Assembly: GCA_016124645.1 (NCBI GenBank)
Contig: WGNE01000009.1
Location: 1 to 49,009 of the forward strand
DNA: 49,009 bases
Origin: Alphaproteobacteria bacterium
Lineage (GTDB): Bacteria > Pseudomonadota > Alphaproteobacteria > Micavibrionales > UBA2020
Direction of reading: 5' to 3'
Shown here: in pieces, positions 39,535-48,688 of the stretch
Numbering within the stretch: the stretch's first letter is position 1
Layout of the letters: each line of letters starts with the position of its first letter
Program-made: the position numbers and the translations under genes
The notes under the pieces: model-generated
What the model saw: only the letters and a program-made list of their open reading frames with translations
Databases searched by the model: none
Told to the model about the DNA's origin: nothing

Positions 39535-39987
39535 ATGGCACGCATCCTGATCGCAGAACACAACGAAGCAACCGCCACCTACCTGGTGAACACGCTGAAA
39601 AAAGCGGGCAACAGCGTCGAGCTGGTGGATAACTGCCTGGACGCATGGCGCATTTCCTCGCGCGACATGTTCGACGTTTTGCTGGTCAACGTCGTCATGC
39701 CCGGCATCGACGGTTTCGTTCTGGCGCAAAAAGCGCTGCAGGATAACCCCTCGCTGCAGGTCATCTTCATCACAGGTTTCGCCGGCGTCGCGATGGACAC
39801 GCACGCCACCCCGGTTTACGCACCGGCCCCGGTCACCACGCGCCCCTTCCACCTGAAGGAAGTCGCCGGCCGCGTCCGTTACATGATGGGCCAGGGCAGC
39901 CTGCCCGCCGCCGAAGAGCATGGCGCCGACGAAGGCAACATCATCTACGCGGATTTCGCGAAGAAAACGGTGAACCGCCACGCGTAA
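39535..39987 (+). CDS. CpdR-like receiver protein lacking the phospho-acceptor Asp
   Basis: A 150-aa single receiver domain. It matches CpdR, the ClpXP adaptor of the alphaproteobacterial cell cycle, in ARILIAEHNEATATYLVNTL, VVMPGIDG, the hallmark FITGFAGVAM and the end TRPFHLKEV. The acceptor position is Asn52 (LLVNVVMP), the acidic pair is changed to His9-Asn10, and the conserved Lys is Arg103. Thr80 is kept. CpdR works as an adaptor when not phosphorylated, so this version should be locked active or act as a decoy. A 30-residue C-terminal tail is extra. Confidence 0.82.
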   Translation: MARILIAEHNEATATYLVNTLKKAGNSVELVDNCLDAWRISSRDMFDVLLVNVVMPGIDGFVLAQKALQDNPSLQVIFITGFAGVAMDTHATPVYAPAPVTTRPFHLKEVAGRVRYMMGQGSLPAAEEHGADEGNIIYADFAKKTVNRHA

Positions 39988-40037
39988 GTAAAGTTTAACC
40001 CCGACGGAGACTTTTATCCCCCCTCCGTAAACCCCCT

Positions 40038-40075
40038 GCCCGGAGCGTCCCCCCCGCTCCGGGCAATCCTTTTCA
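40038..40075 (+). terminator. Rho-independent terminator of the CpdR-like gene
   Basis: GCCCGGAGC and GCTCCGGGC form a perfect 9-bp stem, followed by AATCCTTTTC. It lies 50 bp after the stop. Confidence 0.75.
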
Positions 40076-40105
40076 TCAAGGCGGCTTCAAGCCCCGCCGC
40101 GCAAG

Positions 40106-40139
40106 AAAAAAAAGCCGCCCGTGAAAGGGCGGCTTTTTT
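40106..40139. terminator. Bidirectional terminator
   Basis: AAAAAAGCCGCCC and GGGCGGCTTTTTT pair perfectly around GTGAAA. A and T runs on both sides make it work in both directions: as a backstop for the CpdR-like gene and as the main terminator of the minus-strand gene ending at 40163. Confidence 0.9.
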
Positions 40140-40162
40140 GCGCGTTCGCGCATCCGGCGGGC

Positions 40163-40618
40163 TTAAAGCCCGGGGCCGTCCGCGCTTTTGTCTTTTTTCG
40201 GCTGCGCCGTCTTGAGCGTCCGCGCGCCGCCCAGCGGCTTGACGGCGGAAACCGAAGGCAGCTTCGCCACTTTGTCCGCAAAATCCGCGTCGCATTTCAG
40301 CAGAACCTCGCCGTCGCCGAGCAGGCTGATGGAAAAGTCTTTGTAGCTATGGGTGAAGCCGTAGCCGGGCTGCATCCCCTTGCTGTCGAACCAGCCCTTG
40401 GATACGCCCTCGGCATTGGCCAGCGTCATGATCTCGCCCGCGAGCTTGTCGCCGGTCTTGTAGCCGGAATAAAGGTCGAAATAGTTTTTCAGCCTCCGGC
40501 CGATGCCCGCGGCGGGCCGCGCCGGGCTGACGGTGAAGTCGAAGCCGTGACGGGGGTCCTTCGCCGATTGCAGGTTGAAATAGCCGGCGACGTTTTTGAA
40601 TGCTTTGCGGAAGTTCAT
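40163..40618 (-). CDS. Cytoplasmic protein of unknown function
   Basis: A 151-aa protein (MNFRKAFKNVAGYFNLQ ...). The ATG at 40618 with AGGGA upstream is preferred over a TTG at 40648. A mixed helix and strand region (FSISLLGDGEVLLKCDADF) is followed by a charged, probably disordered tail (KTAQPKKDKSADG). No signal or membrane segment and no known family. A bidirectional terminator lies just past its end. Confidence 0.65.
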   Translation of the reverse strand: MNFRKAFKNVAGYFNLQSAKDPRHGFDFTVSPARPAAGIGRRLKNYFDLYSGYKTGDKLAGEIMTLANAEGVSKGWFDSKGMQPGYGFTHSYKDFSISLLGDGEVLLKCDADFADKVAKLPSVSAVKPLGGARTLKTAQPKKDKSADGPGL

Positions 40619-40737
40619 CGGAAAATTCCCTGAAATGGATAACGGCAAGTAAGTAACAACGCGCGGATGCCGCTGCCGCGCATGATTCTCGATGCCGCAA
40701 GCTACCCCATATGCCGGATTTATGCAAATAATATTCC

Positions 40738-40770
40738 ACCCGCAGAACGTCCCGCTGCGGGTTCTTCTTT
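40738..40770 (+). terminator. Terminator-like hairpin upstream of the tRNA
   Basis: ACCCGCAG and CTGCGGGT form a perfect 8-bp stem followed by TCTTCTTT. No plus-strand gene ends nearby, so it may only insulate the tRNA promoter. Confidence 0.4.
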
Positions 40771-40795
40771 GATTTCAAGGAAATGAAATAAGGGC

Positions 40796-40825
40796 TTGCC
40801 TGAAAACCCGCGGCTATGCTAAATA
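40796..40825 (+). promoter_or_regulatory. Probable promoter of tRNA-Val
   Basis: TTGCCT at 40796 and TAAATA at 40820 (18-bp spacing) end about 20 bp before the tRNA. The match is moderate. Confidence 0.4.
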
Positions 40826-40846
40826 TTGCCACCCTTATGGAGATGT

Positions 40847-40921
40847 GGACACATAGCTCAGCGGTAGAGCACTATCTTGACATGGTAGGGGTCACAGGTT
40901 CAATCCCTGTTGTGTCCACCA
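40847..40921 (+). tRNA. tRNA-Val (anticodon GAC)
   Basis: All arms are readable. Acceptor GGACACA pairs with TGTGTCC; the D stem is GCTC/GAGC with loop AGCGGTA; the anticodon stem CTATC/GGTAG encloses loop TTGACAT, so the anticodon is GAC; the T arm is ACAGG/CCTGT with TTCAATC. Discriminator A is followed by an encoded CCA. The prophage did not insert here. Confidence 0.95.
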
Positions 40922-40979
40922 TTCCCTTGCTTCAAAGAAACCGGAATGATCGCCCGCAGCACCCTGGCGCGGATAAGCT

Positions 40980-41495
40980 TCAGTTTTTCGGCGCGGGATT
41001 TTTCCGTTCCGGCCGGCGGCCCGGCTGTTGCGCGCGGGCTTCGGGGAAGCTGACGATGCTGGTAAGGCCGAAACGCGGGGCGGCGGCCTCCCTGAAATGC
41101 GCCGAAAGCGTGAGGATGGAGGGATCTTTTTTATCACGGGACAGCGTAAAGCCTTTAAGGCGGAACGCCTCGGGATAAGCTTCAAGCTCGGGCGTTTCCA
41201 AAAACATTTTATCGTCGCCCTTGCCCGACTGCAGCTTGACGAAGGGCATGGACCAGACATTTTCGCTGACGGGATATTCGGGGTTTTCACCGCTGGAAGC
41301 CACAGTGACCTGGTAGTAGCTGCCGGCCGATTCATAAGGCGACGGTATTTCCGGCAGGGCCGCCGTGTCTTGTTTTTTCTCGATAATGACGGAAAGCCCG
41401 AAAACCTCGGACGCGGCGGCGGGTTTCGCGCCCGTCACTTTGTCGAACAATGCTTGAAGGTATTTTTTGATTTTCATTTCATCCGGCCTTTCCAT
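40980..41495 (-). CDS. Protein of unknown function
   Basis: A 171-aa protein of mixed strand pattern (SYYQVTVASSGENPEY, KMFLETPELEAYPEAFRLKG, PSILTLSAHFREA). No signal peptide, membrane span or known domain is seen. The start could also be ATG 41477 (MKIKKYLQ). It stands alone between tRNA-Val and kup. The C-terminal 15 residues are basic and Pro-rich. Confidence 0.6.
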   Translation of the reverse strand: MERPDEMKIKKYLQALFDKVTGAKPAAASEVFGLSVIIEKKQDTAALPEIPSPYESAGSYYQVTVASSGENPEYPVSENVWSMPFVKLQSGKGDDKMFLETPELEAYPEAFRLKGFTLSRDKKDPSILTLSAHFREAAAPRFGLTSIVSFPEARAQQPGRRPERKNPAPKN

Positions 41496-41573
41496 GCGGT
41501 TACCTTGGTCCGCACCCTAGGACAGGATAAGATATATGTCAAATAAAATGCGCCCGTGACGGATGGCAACGCG

Positions 41574-43508
41574 TCAGATAATGACCTGACGCCCGATCTC
41601 GATCACGCGGCCGACGGGCAGCTTGTAGAAGTCCGTGGGCTCGCTCGCGTGCTTGGAAAGCCAGATGTAGAGCACGTCCTGCCACAGCGGCAGGCCGTAT
41701 TTGGGGTGCGAGCGCAGGGCGCGGCGGGAGATGAAGAGCGAGGCGTGCTCCCAGTCGAAATCGACGCCGCTTTCCTTGTCGCGCAGCAGGCGCATCAGTT
41801 CCTGCTGGACGTCCGGGTCGTCCTTGAAGCCGAAGCGCAGGACGATGACGGTGAAGTCGTCGTTGAGATGGGTGATGAGCGCGCGCGCCTCCGGCTCCAC
41901 ATAGGGGAAGGGCTCGATCTTGACGGAAAGAATGATGTTCTTCTCATGCAGCACCTTGTTGTGGCGCACGTTCTGCGTGAGCGAGGAGGGCGTATGGCTC
42001 GGGTCCAGCGCGAAGAAGAAGGCAGAGCCCTTGACCCGCTGGATGTCGGGGTAGCGCTCCTTGTATTCCTTGATGAACTTGTCGAGCTTCAAGTCGCGCT
42101 TGCGCGCGCGGCTGGTGACGATGAAGGTGCCCTGAATCCACGTCGTCATGATGACCATGAGCGTGGCCGCGATCGACAGCGGCACCCAGCCGCCGCTGGC
42201 CAGCTTGGACAGGTTGCAGGTCAGGAACACGGTATCGACGATGAGGAACGGCCCGACCACCCCGATGGTGAGCGGCAGCGACCATTCGCGGATCTGCCAG
42301 AGCACGAAGAAGGACATGATGGCGTCCACCACCATCGCCCCCGTCACGGAAATGCCGTAGGTGGCCGCGAGGTTGGTCGAGGACTTGAAGAGCATGACCA
42401 GCACGATGACGCCGATCATCAGCGTGTAGTTCACCTGCGGCAGGTAGATCTGGCCCGAGTGCTTGTCGGAGGTATGCTTGATGACCATGCGCGGCAAGAG
42501 GCCGAGGTTGACCGCCTGGCGGGTGAGCGAAAACGCGCCGGTGATGACCGCCTGGCTGGCGATGATGGTCGCGCAGGTCGCGATCAGCACCAGCGGGATC
42601 TGCCAGTGCTCGGAAACCAGCTTGAAGAAGGGGTTGTCCATGGTGGTGTGGTCGGTCAACACCATCGCGCCCTGCCCCATGTAGTTGAGGATGAGACACG
42701 GCAGGATGTACCAGAACCACGCGAGCTGGATGGGCTTGCGCCCGAAGTGTCCGAGGTCGGCGTAAAGCGCCTCCGCGCCCGTCACGGAAAGAAAGACCGC
42801 GCCCAAAGTCGCCATGGCGATGCCGAGGTGCCCGGCGAGGAATGTCACCGCATGCGTGGGACTGAGCGCCCAGAGAACCTGCGGATTGTCCATGATGTGG
42901 TGGATGCCGCTGATGCCCAGCACGCCGAACCACGTCGTCGTCACCGGCCCGAAAAGCGCGGAGACCTTGGCCGTGCCGTGCGACTGGAACATGAACAGCC
43001 CCAATATGATGCCGATGGTGATGGGCAATATATAGGCGTCGAAATGCGGGGCCACGACCTGCATGCCTTCCACGGCGGAGAGGACGGAGATGGCGGGGGT
43101 GATGATGCTGTCCCCGAAGAACAGCGCCGTGCCCGCCATGCCGAGGAACAGGAAACCGATGGTGTTGCGGTAGATGACGCTGCGCGCCAGCGCCATGAGC
43201 GCGAGCGTGCCGCCCTCGCCCCTGTTGTCGAGGCGCAGCAGGATGCCGACGTATTTGGCCGTCACCACGATCATGATCGCCCAGACGATGAGCGAGAGGA
43301 TGCCCTGCACGTCAGAAAGCGTCGGCAGCTGGCCTTCGGGCACCACGACGTGCACCGCCTCGCGGAACGCGTAGAGCGGGCTGGTCCCGATATCGCCATA
43401 GACGACGCCGATGGCGCCGATGGTCAGCGCCCATGTGCCGCCATGGTGCTCGCCATGGGCTTCAGCCGATTGCGGGGAGGTGGTGGAGGACGTCGTTGCG
43501 ATTGCCAT
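41574..43508 (-). CDS. kup: KUP-family potassium uptake protein
   Basis: A 644-aa inner-membrane transporter. The KUP signature GAIGVVYGDIGTSPLYAF is at about residues 31-48. About 12 hydrophobic spans fill residues 25-450, and a cytoplasmic C-terminal domain of about 180 residues follows, ending in the usual EIGRQVII-type tail. It takes up potassium with protons. The gene is monocistronic on the minus strand. The opposite strand has a long open frame that is only its shadow. Confidence 0.95.
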   Translation of the reverse strand: MAIATTSSTTSPQSAEAHGEHHGGTWALTIGAIGVVYGDIGTSPLYAFREAVHVVVPEGQLPTLSDVQGILSLIVWAIMIVVTAKYVGILLRLDNRGEGGTLALMALARSVIYRNTIGFLFLGMAGTALFFGDSIITPAISVLSAVEGMQVVAPHFDAYILPITIGIILGLFMFQSHGTAKVSALFGPVTTTWFGVLGISGIHHIMDNPQVLWALSPTHAVTFLAGHLGIAMATLGAVFLSVTGAEALYADLGHFGRKPIQLAWFWYILPCLILNYMGQGAMVLTDHTTMDNPFFKLVSEHWQIPLVLIATCATIIASQAVITGAFSLTRQAVNLGLLPRMVIKHTSDKHSGQIYLPQVNYTLMIGVIVLVMLFKSSTNLAATYGISVTGAMVVDAIMSFFVLWQIREWSLPLTIGVVGPFLIVDTVFLTCNLSKLASGGWVPLSIAATLMVIMTTWIQGTFIVTSRARKRDLKLDKFIKEYKERYPDIQRVKGSAFFFALDPSHTPSSLTQNVRHNKVLHEKNIILSVKIEPFPYVEPEARALITHLNDDFTVIVLRFGFKDDPDVQQELMRLLRDKESGVDFDWEHASLFISRRALRSHPKYGLPLWQDVLYIWLSKHASEPTDFYKLPVGRVIEIGRQVII

Positions 43509-43696
43509 TCTTGATCTTTTTTATCTTTGATTATGCGAACGGACGCTGCCGCCCGTTTGAAGTTCCCTACTTTTGCACACCTCGACTTTGTTGCGAAGCA
43601 AAAGAGTACTCTGAATAGGATTTTGTTTCCGTAACGTCAAGAATTTCCGGTTGAGGGCAAGGCAAGAGCCTGAGGCATAAGGAAAAAACCGGATTA

Positions 43697-43724
43697 TTTC
43701 CCGCTGCGTCTTTTCAGCGGGAAA
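43697..43724 (-). terminator. Hairpin after the minus-strand gene pair
   Basis: TTTCCCGCTG and CAGCGGGAAA form a perfect 10-bp stem around CGTCTTTT. On the minus strand a GGTTTTTTCC follows 10 bases later. It probably ends the transcript from the paralogous pair, before kup. Confidence 0.55.
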
Positions 43725-43756
43725 CGCCGGGCCGGCGAAGGCGGGCTGCATCTTCC

Positions 43757-45349
43757 TTATCTTTTCGAGCCGGGGCTTTTCGGGGCCTGACTTTTCGGGA
43801 TCTGGCCTTGCGGATTCTGCGGCTTGCCGAGAATCTCCTTTTCCAGCCGCTCGCCGAACAACCGCATATCCATGGCGGCGTCGCGCTTGATGAAATTCTC
43901 CGCGTCTTTCGGATCGATGCCGAGCGGGTTTTTGAAAAAGCCCGGCGGTCTGTTGATGGCATCGTTGAAGATGCTGATCAACCCGCGGAAGCCTATTCCC
44001 AATCCGTCCCGCTTCAGCCCTTCGTCCTGTTTCATCCCGCTGTCCTGCTTCGCGGCGGGTTTCTCTTCAACCGGTTCCTGTTTCGCTTCCTGCTGCTGTA
44101 CGGGCGGCTCGAACCGGAAGCTCTCGCGGTGCGCGCGCTCGATGGCGGCTTTCAGCGCCTCCGTCTGCTCGATCGGCTTGGTGACGCGGTCTTCCTTCAG
44201 CCCCGTCCAGGGACGGTAGAGGACGAGGTGGGGCACCACCAGCTCCTCGCGCACGAAGCGAATCCCGTCCGCATCGTCCTGCGCCGTGCACCAGACGGGC
44301 AGGGCCATCGGCTCCGGCTTGTTGGTCACGGCCGCGCATTTGTCCCAGAAGGCCTGCCGCTTCTTGATGTCCGGCTGGCCCGTCACGGGCTCCACCTCCT
44401 TGAAGGCGTCCCAGAACATATGGCGCAGGGGCTGGTGGACCTCGAAGGCGCGCTCGAAATATTTCGCGTTGCGCGCGGCGTTGAACACGTCGCGCAGCGT
44501 ATTCATCAGCATCTCGCCCTTGTTGACATCGACGAGCGGGCCCATCATGGCGGGATCGGTGCTGTTGCCGTACTTCGTCTTGCTGCTTTCCTGCGCCTGA
44601 AAGCGCGTCGCGCGCTTTTCCCGCGTCTCGGGCGAGGAGGCGTTGAAGGAATTGTCCGAGTCGAGCAGCATCTTGACCGCGATTTCCTTGCCGTCGTCGT
44701 CGAAGACGCGGATGACGCCGCAGTTCGCGGTTGACATGTCCTCCGCGCCCTGCCCCGTGGCGTTCAGGAAGTTCCTGAGGTCCCCGACCAGTTCCGGCTT
44801 GCCGGGGCTTTCGTCGTCAAGATAGTGCCGCAACAGCTCGATGCCGGGATAGATGGCGACGGTGCAGGGCACTTCGTGCCCGTCGCTGTAACGGCCCAGC
44901 TTGACCGGGTTCTCCTTGTCCTCCAGCCAGCCGAGCGGCTGGACGATGGCGGGGTTCATCAGGTCCTCCACGTCGATGGGGCCGATGCGCACGACCACGC
45001 CATGCGTGTTGAGGAACAAAAGGTCGTGGTTGGTGCCGCGGAAGATCTGCTCCTTCTCCGGCGCGGGCAGGCCCAGCTGCTCCAGCATGGCGCGCACGCG
45101 GGTCGCATAGGGCTCGTCGTTGAGGTAGTCGGTCTGCCGCCAGTCCTGCCGGATTTCCTTGCCGTCCTTGTGGTCGGTCTTGCACCAGCCGTAATCGAAT
45201 TCCGGTTTTTCCTGCTGCTGCGGGCCCAGGGTGACGCCCTGCGCGTCCTTGCCCTTCAGGCCGTAGGAGAAGAACAGCTGCTGTTCCATGTCCTTGTCGC
45301 GCAGGAGGTCCGCATCGTTTCCCGCCACCATGTCCGCCGCATCCGCCAT
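43757..45349 (-). CDS. Protein of unknown function, second of a tandem paralogous pair
   Basis: A 530-aa protein. It shares with its upstream neighbour the blocks YGWCKTDHKDGKEIRQ, NDEPYATR, VVVRIGPIDVEDLMNP, IVQPLGWLEDKEN, VAIYPGIEL, FEVHQPLR-MFWDAF and LVLYRPWTG. The C-terminal 130 residues (Gln/Glu/Lys-rich linker, then GFRGLISIFNDAINRPPGFF) are its own. No signal peptide. The strand pattern around VVVRIG and AVKMLLD is slightly kinase-like, but no catalytic motif is clear. GGAGG lies before the ATG. Confidence 0.7.
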   Translation of the reverse strand: MADAADMVAGNDADLLRDKDMEQQLFFSYGLKGKDAQGVTLGPQQQEKPEFDYGWCKTDHKDGKEIRQDWRQTDYLNDEPYATRVRAMLEQLGLPAPEKEQIFRGTNHDLLFLNTHGVVVRIGPIDVEDLMNPAIVQPLGWLEDKENPVKLGRYSDGHEVPCTVAIYPGIELLRHYLDDESPGKPELVGDLRNFLNATGQGAEDMSTANCGVIRVFDDDGKEIAVKMLLDSDNSFNASSPETREKRATRFQAQESSKTKYGNSTDPAMMGPLVDVNKGEMLMNTLRDVFNAARNAKYFERAFEVHQPLRHMFWDAFKEVEPVTGQPDIKKRQAFWDKCAAVTNKPEPMALPVWCTAQDDADGIRFVREELVVPHLVLYRPWTGLKEDRVTKPIEQTEALKAAIERAHRESFRFEPPVQQQEAKQEPVEEKPAAKQDSGMKQDEGLKRDGLGIGFRGLISIFNDAINRPPGFFKNPLGIDPKDAENFIKRDAAMDMRLFGERLEKEILGKPQNPQGQIPKSQAPKSPGSKR

Positions 45350-45395
45350 CCGTGCCTCCGTTCCGTATCCGTTCAGTCTTTATCTTGGCTTGTCT

Positions 45396-46601
45396 TCAAT
45401 GCCTTTTGGGCATCAGCCTGTTCAGTATTCCGCGCCCCGCGTTCACCACCGTGCGCACCGGGTGGTCCCTGAAGGCCTGCGCATGGGCGCGGCGGACCGC
45501 GTCCTTGAATTCCGGCGTCTGCTTGATGGGCTTGATGATCCGGTCCGCCTCTTCCCCCGTCCAGGGGCGGTAGAGGACGAGGCTGGGCACATGCAGCTCG
45601 CGCCTTGAAAGGGAAAGACTGTCCGAAGGGCCGTCCTTCATCTTCCACACCGGCAGGGTGACCGCCGTCGGCCTGTTGGTGACGGCGGCGCATTTCTGCC
45701 AGAAGGCGTCGCGCTTTTTCTCGTCCGGCAGGCCGGTCACCGCCTCCACCTTGTCGAAGGCGTCCCAGAACATCTGGCGCAGCGGCTGGTGGACCTCGAA
45801 AGCCTTCTCGAAATACTTCACGTCGCTGGCGGCGTTGAAGACCTCGTGCAGGGTGTTCATCAGCGCCTCGCCCTTGTTGGGCACGGCCTTCGTCTCGCTC
45901 TCGAACTGGCGGCCGCGTTTTTCCGAAAGCTCCCGCGAGGAGCTGTTCCACTCGTTGTCCGCGTCGAGCAGCATCTTGACCGCGATTTCCTGCCCGTCGT
46001 CGTCGAGCACGCGGATGACGCCGAGGTTGTTCTCGTTCAGGTCGCCGTCGCCCTGCTTGGTCACCTTCAGCAGGTTGTTGATGTCGCCCTTGACCGGCGG
46101 GCGCGTCTTCTCGTTCTGCGCCTCGTAATGCTTGTTCAGCTCGATGCCGGGGTAGATGGCCACGGTGAAGGGCACCTTGCGCGACCCGTCGTAGTCGTTG
46201 CTGAGGGAGATCATGTTCTCTTTATCCTCGATCCAGCCGAGGGGCTGGACGATGCCGGGGTTCATCAGGTCCTCGACGTCGGTCGGGCCGATGCGCACGA
46301 CGACGCCGTGGCTGTCGAGGAACAAAAGATCGTGGTGGGTGCCGCGGAAGACTTCCTCCGCCTTCGGCTTGGGCAGGCCGAGCTGGTCGAGCATGGCGTG
46401 CAGGCGCGTCGCATAGGGCTCGTCGTTCATATAGTCGGTCTGGCGGTAATACTGGCGGATTTCCTTGCCGTCCTTGTGGTCGGTCTTGCACCAGCCGTAT
46501 TTGAAAGGCGTTTTGGCGTCGGGCGCGACATCCCCGCCGTTTACGGTGCTTATGTCCGCAACTTCAAGGTTCAGGGGGGCTTGGGGCTCTTCAATTTTCA
46601 T
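45396..46601 (-). CDS. Protein of unknown function, first of a tandem paralogous pair
   Basis: A 401-aa protein, shorter than its paralog and lacking the Gln/Lys-rich tail. ATG 46601 (MKIEEPQAPLNLEV) is preferred to a TTG at 46619. It shares the blocks VVVRIGPTDVEDLMNP, IVQPLGWIEDKEN and LVLYRPWTG with the next gene, 46 bp downstream. The pair arose by duplication followed by divergence. Both are probably cytoplasmic. I do not recognise the family. Confidence 0.7.
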   Translation of the reverse strand: MKIEEPQAPLNLEVADISTVNGGDVAPDAKTPFKYGWCKTDHKDGKEIRQYYRQTDYMNDEPYATRLHAMLDQLGLPKPKAEEVFRGTHHDLLFLDSHGVVVRIGPTDVEDLMNPGIVQPLGWIEDKENMISLSNDYDGSRKVPFTVAIYPGIELNKHYEAQNEKTRPPVKGDINNLLKVTKQGDGDLNENNLGVIRVLDDDGQEIAVKMLLDADNEWNSSSRELSEKRGRQFESETKAVPNKGEALMNTLHEVFNAASDVKYFEKAFEVHQPLRQMFWDAFDKVEAVTGLPDEKKRDAFWQKCAAVTNRPTAVTLPVWKMKDGPSDSLSLSRRELHVPSLVLYRPWTGEEADRIIKPIKQTPEFKDAVRRAHAQAFRDHPVRTVVNAGRGILNRLMPKRH

Positions 46602-46720
46602 AGCCCATATTATCGCCAAAAAGGGTTAACCCCCGATTAAGCTATGTAAAACAAAACCATGACCGTCGCCCCGTCCGCCCCAAAATCCGTGAAAGCCCTT
46701 GAATTTTTTGCAATAACCCT

Positions 46721-46749
46721 CTGGCTTTTTTGTCATTATGGGATATAAT
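46721..46749 (+). promoter_or_regulatory. Probable promoter of kdsB
   Basis: A perfect -10 TATAAT is at 46744-46749. CTGGCT lies 17 bp upstream as a weak -35. The leader to the ATG is about 60 bp. Confidence 0.5.
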
Positions 46750-46813
46750 CGCCGCCGGTACAGACGAACCCGGCCGCCTTTCGCCGGCCATATATAATTG
46801 AACAGGTAGAGCC

Positions 46814-47617
46814 ATGAACGCCCCCGTCCGCCCCCTGCAGCAGCCCGGCACCGAATCCGTTCCCTCCGGCATCGCCCTGCCCGCGCAGCCCATCGTGATG
46901 ATTCCGGCCCGCATGGCCTCCACCCGCCTGCCGAACAAGCCGCTGGCCGACATCAACGGGCTGCCGATGATCGTCCACGTCATGAAGCGCGCGGAAGAGG
47001 CGAAGCTGGGCCGCGTGGTCATCGCCTGCGCGGAAGAAGAGATCAAGGCCGCCGTCGAGAAAGCCGGCGGCGAGGCCGTGCTGACGGACCCCGGCCTGCC
47101 CTCGGGCTCGGACCGCATCCTCGCCGCGCTGCAGACCGTCGATCCGCAGGGCCGCCACGACGCCGTCATCAACGTGCAGGGCGACCTGCCGACGCTGGAT
47201 GCCGCGCTGGTCAAGACCGCCTTCAGCCTGCTGCTCAACCCCGAGACCGACATCGCCACGCTGGGCGCGATCATCACAAAGCCCGCCGAGGCGACCAACC
47301 CCAACGTCGTGAAAGCCGTGGCGGAAATCGATTTTGCGAAAGGCGAGCGTTACGGGCGCGCCCTTTACTTCACCCGCGCGACCGCGCCCGCGGGCGACGG
47401 GCCGCTGCTGCACCACATCGGGCTTTACGCCTACAAACGCGCCGCGCTCGAAAAATTCGTGGCTTCCCCGCCCGCCGTGCTGGAAAAGCGCGAGCGGCTG
47501 GAGCAATTGCGCGCCCTCGCGCTCGGCATGCGCATCGACATCGCCGTGGCCGATACCGTGCCGCTGGGCGTCGATACGCCGGAAGACCTCGAGACTGCGC
47601 GCGAAGCGTTGAAATAA
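46814..47617 (+). CDS. kdsB: 3-deoxy-manno-octulosonate cytidylyltransferase
   Basis: A 267-aa enzyme that activates KDO as CMP-KDO for lipid A-core synthesis. The nucleotide-binding start [33 protein letters not shown] (the metal-binding QGD) and [13 protein letters not shown] are the family signature. The first 25 residues before IVMIPARM are an extension with no known role. Its presence shows a lipopolysaccharide-bearing host. Confidence 0.95.
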   Translation: MNAPVRPLQQPGTESVPSGIALPAQPIVMIPARMASTRLPNKPLADINGLPMIVHVMKRAEEAKLGRVVIACAEEEIKAAVEKAGGEAVLTDPGLPSGSDRILAALQTVDPQGRHDAVINVQGDLPTLDAALVKTAFSLLLNPETDIATLGAIITKPAEATNPNVVKAVAEIDFAKGERYGRALYFTRATAPAGDGPLLHHIGLYAYKRAALEKFVASPPAVLEKRERLEQLRALALGMRIDIAVADTVPLGVDTPEDLETAREALK

Positions 47618-47665
47618 ATCCAGAAAAATAAAAAAAGCCGGAATAAATAAAAAAGGGTGTAAACG

Positions 47666-48538
47666 ATGACCGCCGCAAAATCCGCCGCGCCGCAAAAAAG
47701 CGCATCCGAAAAAATCGCCTTCCAGGGCAAGCCGGGCGCCTATTCGCACATGGCCTGCAACACGGCCTACCCCAAGATGGAGCCCCTGCCCTGCCCGACC
47801 TTCGCCGACGCCTTCGACGCCGTGGACAAGGGCCGCGCGAAATACGCGATGATCCCGATCGACAATTCCATCGCCGGGAGGGTGGCGGACATCCACCAGC
47901 TTTTGCCGCGCGCGAAGCTTTCCATCGTCGCGGAGAATTTCATTCCCGTGCATCACTGCCTGCTGGGCGTGCCGGGCGCGAAGCTGGAGGACATCAAGAC
48001 CGTCTTCAGCCACGTCCACGCCCTGCCGCAATGCCGCGAGTTCATCGCGAAGATGAAGCTGAAACCCGTGGTCTTCGAAGACACGGCCAGCTCCGCGCTG
48101 AAAGTCGCCGAGGAAAAGGACAAGACGCAAGCCGCCATCGCCTCCGAGCTGGCGGGCGCGCTTTACGGACTGAAAGTCCTGAAAAAGAACATCGAGGACG
48201 AAAGCGGCAATACCACCCGCTTCATCGTGCTCGCGAAGAAGGCCGAGATGCCGGAAAAGAAAAAGGGCCAGCGCTACCTGACCTCGCTTTTGTTTCAGGT
48301 GCGCAACATTCCCGCCGCGCTCTACAAGGCGCTGGGCGGGTTTTCGACCAACGGCATCAACATCACCAAGCTGGAAAGCTATCTTGCGGGCAACAAGTTC
48401 CACTCCGCGCTGTTCTATTGCGAGTTCGAGGGGCACCCGGACGACGTCGCCTTCCAGCACGCCATCGACGAGCTGCGCTTTTTCGCCGCCGACATCCGCA
48501 TGCTGGGCACCTATCCGCTGCACAGCTACCGTGGCTAA
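47666..48538 (+). CDS. pheA: Prephenate dehydratase with ACT domain
   Basis: A 290-aa enzyme making phenylpyruvate for phenylalanine synthesis. Catalytic domain: IAFQGKPGAYSHMA, MIPIDNSIAGRVADIHQL, HALPQCREF and the TTRF motif in GNTTRFIVLAKK. A C-terminal ACT domain (LLFQVRNIPAALYKALGGFS, NITKLESYL) should bind phenylalanine for feedback control. There is no chorismate mutase domain. It follows kdsB by 48 bp, a pairing frequent in alphaproteobacteria. AAAAAGGGTG precedes the ATG. Confidence 0.95.
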   Translation: MTAAKSAAPQKSASEKIAFQGKPGAYSHMACNTAYPKMEPLPCPTFADAFDAVDKGRAKYAMIPIDNSIAGRVADIHQLLPRAKLSIVAENFIPVHHCLLGVPGAKLEDIKTVFSHVHALPQCREFIAKMKLKPVVFEDTASSALKVAEEKDKTQAAIASELAGALYGLKVLKKNIEDESGNTTRFIVLAKKAEMPEKKKGQRYLTSLLFQVRNIPAALYKALGGFSTNGINITKLESYLAGNKFHSALFYCEFEGHPDDVAFQHAIDELRFFAADIRMLGTYPLHSYRG

Positions 48539-48688
48539 ATAGTCATAAGCCGTAAAAACCCGCATAAATTGCGCGATTGCGGGGAATAATCCGTGTTTTT
48601 TCATGGTCGCCCCGCCGCGAAAGTGGTATTTTCAAACGGAATTTGTTCAACGGTTTCAAACAAACAAACTATACAAAGGGGCAAAGAC

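Noticed and set aside
40847-40921. tRNA-Val as an integration site
   Set aside because: It is 1.8 kb from the prophage end, intact, and Mu-like phages do not use tRNA attachment sites.
41556-43514. A 652-codon plus-strand frame opposite kup
   Set aside because: Its composition (Asp, His, Arg, Glu) is the usual antisense of a membrane-protein gene; kup has the full family signature.
46736-48604. A 622-codon minus-strand frame opposite kdsB and pheA
   Set aside because: Both plus-strand genes are well-known enzymes; the frame is a shadow.
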